From Streptomyces sp. NBC_00239 (GTDB taxonomy: Bacteria; Actinomycetota; Actinomycetes; Streptomycetales; Streptomycetaceae), in NCBI RefSeq assembly GCF_036194065.1, contig NZ_CP108095.1, forward strand, positions 4,092,001-4,156,000: a stretch of 64,000 bases of DNA, in the 5' to 3' direction. The position numbers and the translations under genes are program-made. The notes beneath the pieces are model-generated. The model ran no database searches and was not told the DNA's origin. It saw only the letters and a program-made list of their open reading frames with translations. Numbering within the stretch: the stretch's first letter is position 1; every line of letters begins with the position of its first letter. Positions 52,949 to 60,878 of the stretch are shown in pieces.

Positions 52949-53509
52949 GTGACTTCACGCCTTCGCTCGCTCCGATGGGCGGCCGGAGCGGCGTGCGCCC
53001 TCGGCGTACTGCTGCCCGCCGGCCCCGGGTACGCCGCCGCGGCGCCGGCCCACTGCCCCGGTCCTGCCCTGCGGGGTCCGGCCCTGTCCGATGCGGCCCT
53101 GTCCGGTGCGGCCCTGCGGGGTGCGGCCCTGTCCCGTGCGGCCCTGTCCTCCACTCCCACGGCTCCCCGTACACCCGACGCGCCCGACGCCCCCCGCGGG
53201 GACGAGCTGGCCGGGAGCGTCGCCGGGGCCGGGCGGGCGCGGCCCGGGCGGGCGGCCGAGGAGGCCGAGCTGAACCCGCAGGCCGTGCCGGCCGTACGGC
53301 CCGTACCCGAGGCGAAGCCGGAACCGCCCCCGCCGCCACCCCCGCCCCCGCGCGCCGAGCCCAGTCCGGCGGCGCCGCCGGTCAGCGCCCTGGGCGGGGA
53401 GCAGAGCTCGCGGGTCGCCGACCTGGCCGCGCACATGGTGCCGCTGGGCGCCGGGCTGGCCCTGATCGGCCTGGGTCTGGCCTTCCTCGGGATGCGGCTG
53501 CGCCGCTGA
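52949..53509 (+). CDS. Small secreted, C-terminally membrane-anchored protein with pentapeptide-like repeats
   Basis: 186 residues, GTG start preceded by GGGAGGGG. Signal peptide to about GYA-AAA (residue 29). Residues ~40-69 are six pentapeptide units of the form ALxxA (ALRGP, ALSDA, ALSGA, ALRGA, ALSRA, ALSST). A long polyproline stretch (PPPPPPPPP near 127-135) and a C-terminal TM helix (MVPLGAGLALIGLGLAFLGMRLRR) follow. It lacks an LPxTG motif. It is probably tethered to the membrane with the proline rod spanning the wall. Function unknown. Confidence 0.65.
   Translation: MTSRLRSLRWAAGAACALGVLLPAGPGYAAAAPAHCPGPALRGPALSDAALSGAALRGAALSRAALSSTPTAPRTPDAPDAPRGDELAGSVAGAGRARPGRAAEEAELNPQAVPAVRPVPEAKPEPPPPPPPPPRAEPSPAAPPVSALGGEQSSRVADLAAHMVPLGAGLALIGLGLAFLGMRLRR
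53066..53155 (+). repeat. Six tandem 15-bp coding repeats
   Basis: Units begin GCCCTG and encode the ALxxA pentapeptides of the preceding gene; the first starts at 53066 and the sixth ends at 53155. Individual units differ mainly in the middle two codons. Confidence 0.85.
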
Positions 53510-53583
53510 CCCGGGCCCCCCGGCTCCCCCCGGCGGCGGACCGGGAGCGGCGGGTCCCCCTCAGGATGTAGATCGCCAGACGG

Positions 53584-53622
53584 TTGTGCTCGCGAACATA
53601 CTCGGTATACATACTGAGTATG
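53584..53622 (+). promoter_or_regulatory. PadR promoter and overlapping operator (leaderless)
   Basis: TTGTGC (53584-53589), 16 bp, TATACA (53606-53611) gives a good promoter whose start site would fall at or just before the ATG at 53620. CATACT (53597-53602) and AGTATG (53617-53622) form a dyad across the -10 region and the start codon, with internal ATACT/AGTAT palindromes. This is the typical PadR autoregulatory layout. Confidence 0.6.
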
Positions 53623-54270
53623 TCGATCCGCCACGGACTCCTCGCCCTGCTTGAGCGAGGCCCCCGGTACGGCTCCCAGCTGCGTACCGAATTCGAATCC
53701 CGCACCGGCTCCACCTGGCCGCTCAACGTCGGGCAGGTCTACACGACCCTCGCCCGGCTGGAGCGCGACGGGCTGGTCGCGCCCGACGGCGCGGACGAGG
53801 CCGGCCACACGCTGTACGCCATCACCGAGACCGGCCGCACCGAACTCCACTCCTGGTACGAGCGCCCCGTCGAACGCACCAACCCGCCCCGCGACGAGCT
53901 GTCGATCAAGCTCGCGATGGCCGTCGGGGCACCCGGCGTCGACATCCGCGCCGTCATCCAGGCCCAGCGCGTCGCCACCATCCGGGCCATGCAGGACTAC
54001 ACGCGCCTCAAGGCGCAGGCCCTCACCGCGATCGAGAACGGGCAGGCCCGCGAGCGCGACGACGTGGCCTGGCTGCTCGTCATCGAACAGCTGATCTTCC
54101 AGACCGAGGCCGAAGCACGGTGGCTGGACCACTCCGAATCCCGGCTGGTGCGGCTCTCCGTCCTGGCCGAACGGGGAGCCACCACCGAGCCGCCTCCGGC
54201 CGCCCCGCCCGCCGGCCCGCACCCGGCCCACGCGTCCGCACCGGCCGCCACCCGACCCGCACAGAGCTGA
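53620..54270 (+). CDS. PadR-family transcriptional regulator
   Basis: 216 residues from the ATG at 53620, apparently without a leader; a frame start at 53584 would contain the promoter. Winged-helix domain MSIRHGLLALLERGPRYGSQLRTEF...NVGQVYTTLARLERDGLV is followed by a helical dimerisation domain and a Pro/Ala-rich tail. PadR proteins of this subgroup repress an adjacent ABC exporter and release DNA when they bind its substrates. It is the first gene of the PadR-ATPase-permease operon. Confidence 0.93.
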   Translation: MSIRHGLLALLERGPRYGSQLRTEFESRTGSTWPLNVGQVYTTLARLERDGLVAPDGADEAGHTLYAITETGRTELHSWYERPVERTNPPRDELSIKLAMAVGAPGVDIRAVIQAQRVATIRAMQDYTRLKAQALTAIENGQARERDDVAWLLVIEQLIFQTEAEARWLDHSESRLVRLSVLAERGATTEPPPAAPPAGPHPAHASAPAATRPAQS

Positions 54271-54294
54271 CCCACGTCCCAGGGGGGACCCCTC

Positions 54295-55038
54295 ATGCCC
54301 GACCAGCCCCACCGCTCACCCGTCCTGGAGCTCCGACAGCTCACCCGGGTCCACGGCAGCGGCGCCACCGAGGTGCACGCCCTCAGCGGCATCGACCTCG
54401 CGGTCCATCCCGGCGAGCTCGTCGCCGTCATGGGCCCGTCCGGCTCCGGCAAGTCCACGCTGCTCACCCTCGCCGGGGGCCTCGACACCCCCACCGGGGG
54501 CCAGGTGATCGTCGAAGGCACCGACATCACCACCGCGAACCGCAAACAGCTCGCCGCCCTGCGCCGGCGCTCCATCGGCTACGTCTTCCAGGACTACAAC
54601 CTCATCCCGGCCCTGACCGCCGCCGAGAACGTGGCCCTGCCGCTCGAACTCGACGGCGTCTCCGCCCGCAAGGCCCGCGTCCACGCCCTGGCGGCACTCG
54701 CCGAGATGAACCTGCCCCAGCTCGCCGACCGCTTCCCCGACGAGATGTCCGGCGGCCAGCAGCAGCGCGTCGCCATCGCCCGCGCCCTGGTCGGCGACCG
54801 CCGCCTGGTGCTCGCCGACGAGCCCACCGGCGCCCTCGACTCCGAGACCGGCGAGTCCGTGCTCGCCCTGCTGCGGGCCCGCTGCGACGCGGGCGCGGCC
54901 GGCGTCCTGGTCACCCACGAACCCCGCTTCGCGGCCTGGGCGGACCGGGTGGTCTTCCTGCGCGACGGCCGCGTCGTCGACGAGACCCTGCGCACCGACG
55001 CCGAGTCGCTGCTCACCGGGCGGGCGGCCGCCCAGTGA
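54295..55038 (+). CDS. ABC transporter ATP-binding protein (MacB/LolD type)
   Basis: 247 residues. Walker A GPSGSGKST (about residues 45-53), Q-loop VFQDYNL, signature MSGGQQQRVAIARAL, Walker B RLVLADEPTGALDSETG, and H-loop VTHEPRFA are all intact. Pairs with the overlapping FtsX-type permease. The class works by mechanotransmission and typically exports or resists antibiotics, peptides or lipids. Confidence 0.95.
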   Translation: MPDQPHRSPVLELRQLTRVHGSGATEVHALSGIDLAVHPGELVAVMGPSGSGKSTLLTLAGGLDTPTGGQVIVEGTDITTANRKQLAALRRRSIGYVFQDYNLIPALTAAENVALPLELDGVSARKARVHALAALAEMNLPQLADRFPDEMSGGQQQRVAIARALVGDRRLVLADEPTGALDSETGESVLALLRARCDAGAAGVLVTHEPRFAAWADRVVFLRDGRVVDETLRTDAESLLTGRAAAQ

Positions 55039-57869
55039 ACTCCTGGTACCACTCCTGGGTCGCCGCGATCCGGATCGCCCGGCGGGACGCCGTGCGCGCC
55101 AAGGGCCGCAGCCTCCTCGTCCTCTCGATGATCGCCCTGCCCATCCTGGGCGTCAGCGCCGCCGACCTGACCCTGCGCAGCGCCGAACTCTCCACCGGGC
55201 AGAAGCTGGACCGCGTGCTCGGCGCGGCCGACGCCCGGATCTCCGACCCCGGCCTCGGCGGGCCGGTGTACCAGCAGCCCGACGGGGAGAGCTACGCCCC
55301 GGTCGGCGGCTACGCGGACCAGTGGACGCCGCCCACGGACAGCCGTACCGACGTCGAGGCGGCCTTCCCGCCCGGTGCGAAGTTCCTGAAGGACACCGAA
55401 GGCAGCGCCAAGGTCCGCACCCGGCACGGCCTGCTGGAGGTCTCCGTACGGGAGCTCGACACCGCGAACCCGCTGGCCGCGGGGCTGACGGCGCTCGACC
55501 GCGGCCGCTTCCCGGCCAAGGCCGGCGAGGTCGCGGCGACCACGGCCTTCCTCGACGCCTCCGGCCTGTTCGTCGGCTCCACGGTCGTCGCACGCGGCAT
55601 GGACCGGCCGTACGTGATCACCGGCGCGTACGAGCTGCCGAACGAGCTCAAGGCCAAGGCCCTCATCGCCCCGCCCGGCACCTTCCTCGCCCCGCTCGAC
55701 AAGGCGGTCAAGGCGGCCGGACTGGGCAGCGTCGGCCTCAACAGCAGCTACCTCGTCGCGGTCGGCGGCGAAGGTTTCACGTGGAACATGGTCAAGGCGG
55801 CCAACGCCAAGGGCGTCGTCGTCGCCTCGCGCGCCGTGGTCCTGGACCCGCCCGCCGACTCCGAGGTGCCGTACTACCGGCAGGAGCAGCGCTACGAGCA
55901 GAGCATCGGCAGCCGTACCGCGGAGATGGCGGCGCTCGCCACCGTGGTCGGCCTCGCGATGCTGGAGATCTGCCTGCTGGCCGGCCCCGCCTTCGCGGTC
56001 GGCGCCCGGCGCTCGCGCCGCCAGCTGGGCCTGGTCGGCGCCAACGGCGGCGACCGCAAGCACATCCGGGCCATCGTCCTCTCGGGCGGCCTGGTCATCG
56101 GGGTCGCGGCCGCGGTCGTCGGCACCGGACTCGGCATCGGGCTGACGCTCGCCCTCCAGCCGGTCCTGGAAGAGCAGCTGGGCGCCCGCTGGGGCCACTT
56201 CGACCTGCGCCCGCTGGAAATCCTCGGCATCGGCGGCCTCGCCGTGCTGACCGGCCTGCTCGCCGCGATCGTGCCGGCCGTCACCGCCTCCCGGCAGACC
56301 GTGCTCGCCTCGCTCACCGGCCGCCGCGGGGTGCGCCGGGCCAGCCGGGTACTGCCGGTGGCCGGCCTGATCGCCATCGCCCTGGGCGCCGCGATCGCGC
56401 TCTACGGCAGCACCACCGACCTGGGCTTCACCGTGGTCGCGGCGGGCAGCGCGCTCGCCGAACTGGGCGTCGTGGCCCTGACCCCGGTGCTGGTCGGCCT
56501 GTTCGGCCGGGTGGGCCGCTGGCTCCCGCTGTCCCCGCGGCTCGCGCTGCGCGACGCCGTCCGCAACCGGGGCCGTACGGCTCCGGCCGTGGCCGCGGTG
56601 CTCGCCGCGGTCGCCGGCACCGTCGCGGTGGCGACGTACCAGGAGAGCCGGGACGCCCAGTACCGCCACGAGTACACCGCCCAGCTGCCCGACCTCGGCG
56701 GCCGGGTGCTGGCCAAGGACGCGGGCGGCTACCGGGAGATACCCGCCGTCCGCCAGGCGGTCAGCAAGGAACTCCCGGTCGCCGTACGGGCGGACGTGGA
56801 GCGGCTGTACGTCGGCCGGCCCGACTGCGACCGGTGGGGGGTCTCGAAGGGCTGCGGGCAGGTCGAGCTGGTCATCCCGAAGGACCAGGAATGCCCGCTG
56901 TGGAACAGCAAGGAGGGCCCGGACGCCTTCACTCCCGAGGAGCGCCGCAACTTCAGCAAGGACTGGCGCTGCACGTCCGTGAACCACTACACGGAGCAGG
57001 AGATCGCCGTCGCGGACGAGAAGCTGCTGGCCGCCCTGCGCATCGACGACCCGGCAGCCGTCCGGGCGCTGAAGGCGGGCACACCGGTCGCCTTCGACCG
57101 ACGGCACGTCAAGAACGGCAAGGTCGGCCTGCTGGTCATCGCCGACCAGGAGAAGGCCGAGGCGGCCCGGCAGGCCGACCGCGAGCCGCCGGGCGAGCGC
57201 AAGCAGTTCGCCGTGCACGCGGCCACCTCCGCCGAGGCGTACGGCCTGAAGCTGATCCTGCCGCCGGCGACCGCGAAGGCCGCGGGCCTCAAGACGGTGC
57301 CCCTGGGCTCGTACTTCACGCTGGAGCGGGCTCCGTCGACGCAGGAGCGGCAGCGGGCCGACGGCGCGTTCGACCGGATGGGCGCCGACCCGGACCTGTA
57401 CGTCGAGAACGGCTACGAAAGCTCCGGCACGCTCGTCCTGCTGGCCCTGGCGATCTTCGCCGGGCTGGTGACGATCGGCGCGGCCGGCATCGCCACGGGC
57501 CTGGCCCAGGCCGACGCCGAGGCCGACCTGAAGACCCTGGCCGCGGTGGGCGCCGCACCGCGCGTACGGCGCACGCTCAGCGGGTTCCAGTGCGGGGTGG
57601 TGGCCGCGATGGGCGTGGTCCTCGGCTCCGCGGCGGGCCTGCTGCCCGCGGTGGGGCTGCGGCTGACGGAACGGCGCGAGCAGCTGGCCTGGTTCCGCGA
57701 CCTGGTGGCCCAGGGCTACGGCCAGGACACCAGCGAGCCGTACATCCCGGTGGTCGTGCCCTGGTCGACGCTGGCGCTGCTGCTCGTCGCGGTTCCGGTG
57801 GGCGCGGCCGTGCTCGCGGCCCTGGTGACGCGTTCCGGCGGGGCACTGGCCCGCCGGGCGGCCGCCTGA
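55035..57869 (+). CDS. FtsX-like ABC transporter permease
   Basis: 944 residues from the GTG at 55035, overlapping the ATPase stop by 4 bp (GTGA). TM1 at about residues 24-48 (SLLVLSMIALPILGVSAADLTLR). A large extracytoplasmic domain follows, then a first FtsX core (three TM helices, about 290-420), a second TM group, a second outer domain with Cys-containing loops (PDCDRWGVSKGCGQVELVIPK), and a final FtsX core at the C-terminus (IFAGLVTIGAAGIATGLAQADAEADLKTLAAVGAAPRVRR). The double-FtsX layout is normal for single-gene permeases. Contains a near-match to parS at 55774. Confidence 0.93.
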   Translation: MNSWYHSWVAAIRIARRDAVRAKGRSLLVLSMIALPILGVSAADLTLRSAELSTGQKLDRVLGAADARISDPGLGGPVYQQPDGESYAPVGGYADQWTPPTDSRTDVEAAFPPGAKFLKDTEGSAKVRTRHGLLEVSVRELDTANPLAAGLTALDRGRFPAKAGEVAATTAFLDASGLFVGSTVVARGMDRPYVITGAYELPNELKAKALIAPPGTFLAPLDKAVKAAGLGSVGLNSSYLVAVGGEGFTWNMVKAANAKGVVVASRAVVLDPPADSEVPYYRQEQRYEQSIGSRTAEMAALATVVGLAMLEICLLAGPAFAVGARRSRRQLGLVGANGGDRKHIRAIVLSGGLVIGVAAAVVGTGLGIGLTLALQPVLEEQLGARWGHFDLRPLEILGIGGLAVLTGLLAAIVPAVTASRQTVLASLTGRRGVRRASRVLPVAGLIAIALGAAIALYGSTTDLGFTVVAAGSALAELGVVALTPVLVGLFGRVGRWLPLSPRLALRDAVRNRGRTAPAVAAVLAAVAGTVAVATYQESRDAQYRHEYTAQLPDLGGRVLAKDAGGYREIPAVRQAVSKELPVAVRADVERLYVGRPDCDRWGVSKGCGQVELVIPKDQECPLWNSKEGPDAFTPEERRNFSKDWRCTSVNHYTEQEIAVADEKLLAALRIDDPAAVRALKAGTPVAFDRRHVKNGKVGLLVIADQEKAEAARQADREPPGERKQFAVHAATSAEAYGLKLILPPATAKAAGLKTVPLGSYFTLERAPSTQERQRADGAFDRMGADPDLYVENGYESSGTLVLLALAIFAGLVTIGAAGIATGLAQADAEADLKTLAAVGAAPRVRRTLSGFQCGVVAAMGVVLGSAAGLLPAVGLRLTERREQLAWFRDLVAQGYGQDTSEPYIPVVVPWSTLALLLVAVPVGAAVLAALVTRSGGALARRAAA
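55774..55787. promoter_or_regulatory. Degenerate parS-like site inside the permease gene
   Basis: GTTTCACGTGGAAC differs from the parS consensus by one base (A to G at position 11). It encodes part of GEGFTWNM, so it may be chance. Confidence 0.3.
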
Positions 57870-57888
57870 GCCGCCGGCGCACGATCTC

Positions 57889-57928
57889 GTGCCCCCGTGC
57901 AGGGTGGATCACACCCGCGCGGGGGCAC
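57889..57928. terminator. Terminator of the PadR-ABC operon
   Basis: Outer 9-bp perfect stem (GTGCCCCCG with CGGGGGCAC) and inner GGGTG/CACCC pairing, 20 bp after the permease stop. Confidence 0.75.
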
Positions 57929-57965
57929 ACCGTGTCTTGACGAAGGTGTGCGAGACAATGGCGGC

Positions 57966-58502
57966 ATGGAGATGCCGAGGAGTGAACGGTCGCAGGACAG
58001 CCCCCCGCAGGTTCTGATCGTGGGCCAGGACGGGATGCAGGTCGGCGGCGCCGATGACGAGTCGCGCGAGGTCCCCGTGACGGAGATGGTCGAACAGCCC
58101 GCAAAGGTCATGCGGATCGGCAGCATGATCAAGCAGCTTCTGGAAGAAGTCCGAGCGGCTCCTCTCGACGAGGCCAGCCGGGTCCGGCTCAAGGACATCC
58201 ACGCCAGCTCCGTGAAGGAGCTGGAGGACGGGCTCGCTCCCGAGCTCGTCGAGGAACTGGAGCGGCTGTCGCTCCCGTTCACCGACGAGGCGATCCCCTC
58301 GGAGGCGGAACTGCGCATCGCCCAGGCGCAGTTGGTGGGCTGGCTGGAAGGCCTGTTCCACGGCATCCAGACCGCCCTGTTCGCGCAGCAGATGGCCGCG
58401 CGGGCCCAGCTGGAGCAGATGCGCCGCGCACTGCCGCCCGGTACGTCGCACGACGACGAGGACGGGCAGCACGGCGCCATCCGCTCCGGCCCGTACCTGT
58501 AA
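57966..58502 (+). CDS. bpa: Bacterial proteasome activator
   Basis: 178 residues, ATG at 57966 (or 57972). Family-typical core: VMRIGSMIKQLLEEVRAAPLDEASRVRLKDIHASSVKELEDGLAPELVEELERLSLPF, then PSEAELRIAQAQLVGWLEGLFHGIQTALFAQQMAARAQLEQMR. The four-helix unit assembles into a dodecameric ring, and the C-terminal ...GPYL supplies the penultimate Tyr that docks into the 20S proteasome and opens its gate without ATP. The proteasome genes themselves are not in this window. Confidence 0.95.
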   Translation: MEMPRSERSQDSPPQVLIVGQDGMQVGGADDESREVPVTEMVEQPAKVMRIGSMIKQLLEEVRAAPLDEASRVRLKDIHASSVKELEDGLAPELVEELERLSLPFTDEAIPSEAELRIAQAQLVGWLEGLFHGIQTALFAQQMAARAQLEQMRRALPPGTSHDDEDGQHGAIRSGPYL

Positions 58503-58555
58503 GCGAGCAGCAGCCGGCCGTCAGCCCGCCCGGGCCGGCCGTCCCACCGATCATG

Positions 58556-58584
58556 CCGGGGTCCGCCGTGTGCGGGCCCCGGCT
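58556..58584. terminator. Hairpin after bpa
   Basis: 12-bp stem with one mismatch (58556-58567 with 58573-58584) and a CGTGT loop. Confidence 0.6.
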
Positions 58585-58683
58585 TCGTCCTTCCCGGGGC
58601 CTGGTGACGGGCGCGGGGGCCGGATCGAAGGCCGGCCGAACCGGCCCGCGGGGGCGGCAGACGGGACCCGCATACTCGGGGGC

Positions 58684-59547
58684 ATGACCTTTGACGCGAT
58701 CGTGCTGGCCGGCGGCGCGGCCCGGCGGCTCGGCGGGGCCGACAAACCCGGCCTGAGCGTCGGCGGCCGGGCCCTGCTGGACCGGGTGCTCGACGCCTGC
58801 CGCGGCGCCGCCGTGACCGTCGTGGTCGGCGGCCGCCGGGCCACCGCCCGCCCGGTGACCTGGGCCCTGGAGCAGCCGCCCGGCGGCGGCCCGCTGGCCG
58901 CCCTGCACGCCGGCCTGCGGCACGTCGGTGCCGACCGGGTGCTCGTCCTCTCCGCCGACCTGCCCTTCCTCGGCCCGGAGACCGTACGCACCCTCCTCGA
59001 CTCCCTCGACTCCCTCGACGCGCCCGGCGGCGCCGGCCCGTCCGGCCGGGAGGGGGTGCTCCTCACCGATGCCGAGGGCCGCGACCAGCCGCTGGTCGCC
59101 GCCTACCGGGCGGAGCCGCTGCGCCGGGAACTGGCGCTGATCGCCACCGAGCACGGCACCCTGAGCGGCCTGCCGCTGCGGCTGCTGACCGCGGAGCTGG
59201 ACCTCGGCTGGACCTCCGCCGCGGCACCCCTCGCCTCGTTCGACTGCGACACCTGGGACGATCTCGCGGCCGCCCGGTCCCGCATCAGGGAGCATGGGCA
59301 CGTGCTGGACGAATGGATGACCGCAGTCAAGACCGAGCTGGGCATCGACCTCGACGTCGAGATCCCCGCGTTGCTCGACCTCGCCCGTGACGCCGCCCAC
59401 GGCGTGGCCCGCCCCGCCGCCCCGCTGACGACCTTCCTGGTCGGATACGCGGCCGGCCAGGGCGGCCTGTCACTGGAAGAGGCCACCCGCCGCGCCGCCG
59501 CACTTGCCGGCCGCTGGGCGGCCGAGTCCGGGCCCGGCACCGGATGA
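58684..59547 (+). CDS. mobA: MobA-like molybdenum cofactor guanylyltransferase with a C-terminal helical extension
   Basis: 287 residues from the ATG at 58684. Residues 1-200 form a nucleotidyltransferase of the MobA family: IVLAGGAARRLGGADKPGL (LAGGxxxRxGxxK) and VLVLSADLPFL (Mg-binding Asp). It would add GMP to molybdenum cofactor. The last ~90 residues (LDEWMTAVKTELGIDLDVEIPALLDLARDAAHGVARPAAPLTTFLVGYAAG) are a separate small helical domain (DUF6457-like) often found free or fused to such enzymes in actinobacteria. The stop overlaps moeA by 4 bp (ATGA). Confidence 0.9.
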   Translation: MTFDAIVLAGGAARRLGGADKPGLSVGGRALLDRVLDACRGAAVTVVVGGRRATARPVTWALEQPPGGGPLAALHAGLRHVGADRVLVLSADLPFLGPETVRTLLDSLDSLDAPGGAGPSGREGVLLTDAEGRDQPLVAAYRAEPLRRELALIATEHGTLSGLPLRLLTAELDLGWTSAAAPLASFDCDTWDDLAAARSRIREHGHVLDEWMTAVKTELGIDLDVEIPALLDLARDAAHGVARPAAPLTTFLVGYAAGQGGLSLEEATRRAAALAGRWAAESGPGTG

Positions 59548-60878
59548 CCGCACAGGGCCGGGAGGCCGGGGCCGACGGCCGCACCGGACAGAACGCGTCC
59601 CCGGCCGCCGGCGACGCCGAGGACGCCGTGCTGGAGGCCCTGGCCCTGGTCAGCCGCGGCCCCCGCCCCCCGGCCGCCGCCACCCCGCACCGGGCCACGC
59701 CCTGGCCCCGGGCCCGCGCCATCGCCGCGCGGTGCGCCGAGGCGCACCCGGCGAAGCCCCGGTCGGTGCCGCTGGACCGGGCGCTGGGCGAAGTGCTCGC
59801 CGCCCCCCTGACCGCCCTGACCGACCTGCCCTCCTTCGACACCTCCGCCATGGACGGCTGGGCCGTCGCGGGACCGGGCCCCTGGAGGGTCCGGGACGGC
59901 GGGGTCCTCGCGGGCGGCAGCCGCCCCGCCCCGCTCGCCGACGGCGAGGCCGTCCGGATCGCGACCGGCGCCCGCGTCCCCGCCGACACCACCGCCGTGA
60001 TCCGCAGCGAGCATTCCCGCACCGACGCCAAGGGGCAGCTCTACCCGGAGCGCGAGGTAGTCACCGGGCAGGACATCCGGCCGCGCGGCCAGGAGTGCCG
60101 GTCCGGTGACGTCCTGCTGCCCGCCGGGGCGCTGATCACCCCCGGCGTGCTCGGCCTGGCCGCCGCGGCCGGCTACGACGCCCTGGAGACCCTGCCGAGG
60201 CCGCGCGCCGAGATCCTCGTACTCGGGGACGAGCTGCTGACCGAAGGGCTGCCGCACGACGGCCTGATCCGCGACGCGCTCGGCCCGATGGTCGGCCCGT
60301 GGCTGGCCGCGCTCGGCGCCGAGGTCGTCGCCACCCGCCGGCTGGGCGACGACGCCGAGGCGCTCTACAAGGCCGTCACCGCCTCCACCGCCGACCTGGT
60401 CGTCACCACCGGTGGCACCGCCGCCGGGCCGGTGGACCACGTCCACCCCGTACTGCGCCGGGTCGGCGCCGAGCTGCTCGTGGACGGGGTGGCGGTACGC
60501 CCCGGCCATCCGATGCTGCTGGCCCGGCTGGGTCCGGGCCGCCATCTGGTCGGGCTGCCGGGCAATCCGCTGGCCGCCGTGTCCGGACTTCTCACGCTGG
60601 CCGAGCCGCTGCTGCGGGTCCGGGCGGGGCTCGCACCCCGGGACCCGTACCCGGCGCCGGTCCACGACGACGTCCAGGGGCATCCGCACGACACCCGGCT
60701 GATCCCCGTGATGCTGCACGCCGACCGCTGCGTACCGCTGCACTACAACGGGCCCGCGATGCTGCGCGGTATCGCCGCCGCCGACGCGATGGCCGTGGTG
60801 CCGCCGCACGGTGCGCACGAGGGAGAGGAGCTGGACGTGCTCGACCTGCCGTGGGCGCCGGGGGGATGTTTCACGTGA
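59544..60878 (+). CDS. moeA: Molybdopterin molybdenumtransferase
   Basis: 444 residues, ATG overlapping the mobA stop. After a ~45-residue N-terminal extension, MoeA domain I/II begins at RSVPLDRALGEVLAAPLTALTDLPSFDTSAMDGWAVAG. The MoCF-binding domain carries ILVLGDELL, TTGGTAAGPVDHVHPVLRRVG (GG...D) and GLPGNPLAAVSGLL, then domain IV. It inserts molybdenum into molybdopterin-AMP, upstream of the MobA step. The final codons (GCFT-stop) are formed by the parS site that also encodes the start of the next gene. Confidence 0.95.
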   Translation: MTAQGREAGADGRTGQNASPAAGDAEDAVLEALALVSRGPRPPAAATPHRATPWPRARAIAARCAEAHPAKPRSVPLDRALGEVLAAPLTALTDLPSFDTSAMDGWAVAGPGPWRVRDGGVLAGGSRPAPLADGEAVRIATGARVPADTTAVIRSEHSRTDAKGQLYPEREVVTGQDIRPRGQECRSGDVLLPAGALITPGVLGLAAAAGYDALETLPRPRAEILVLGDELLTEGLPHDGLIRDALGPMVGPWLAALGAEVVATRRLGDDAEALYKAVTASTADLVVTTGGTAAGPVDHVHPVLRRVGAELLVDGVAVRPGHPMLLARLGPGRHLVGLPGNPLAAVSGLLTLAEPLLRVRAGLAPRDPYPAPVHDDVQGHPHDTRLIPVMLHADRCVPLHYNGPAMLRGIAAADAMAVVPPHGAHEGEELDVLDLPWAPGGCFT

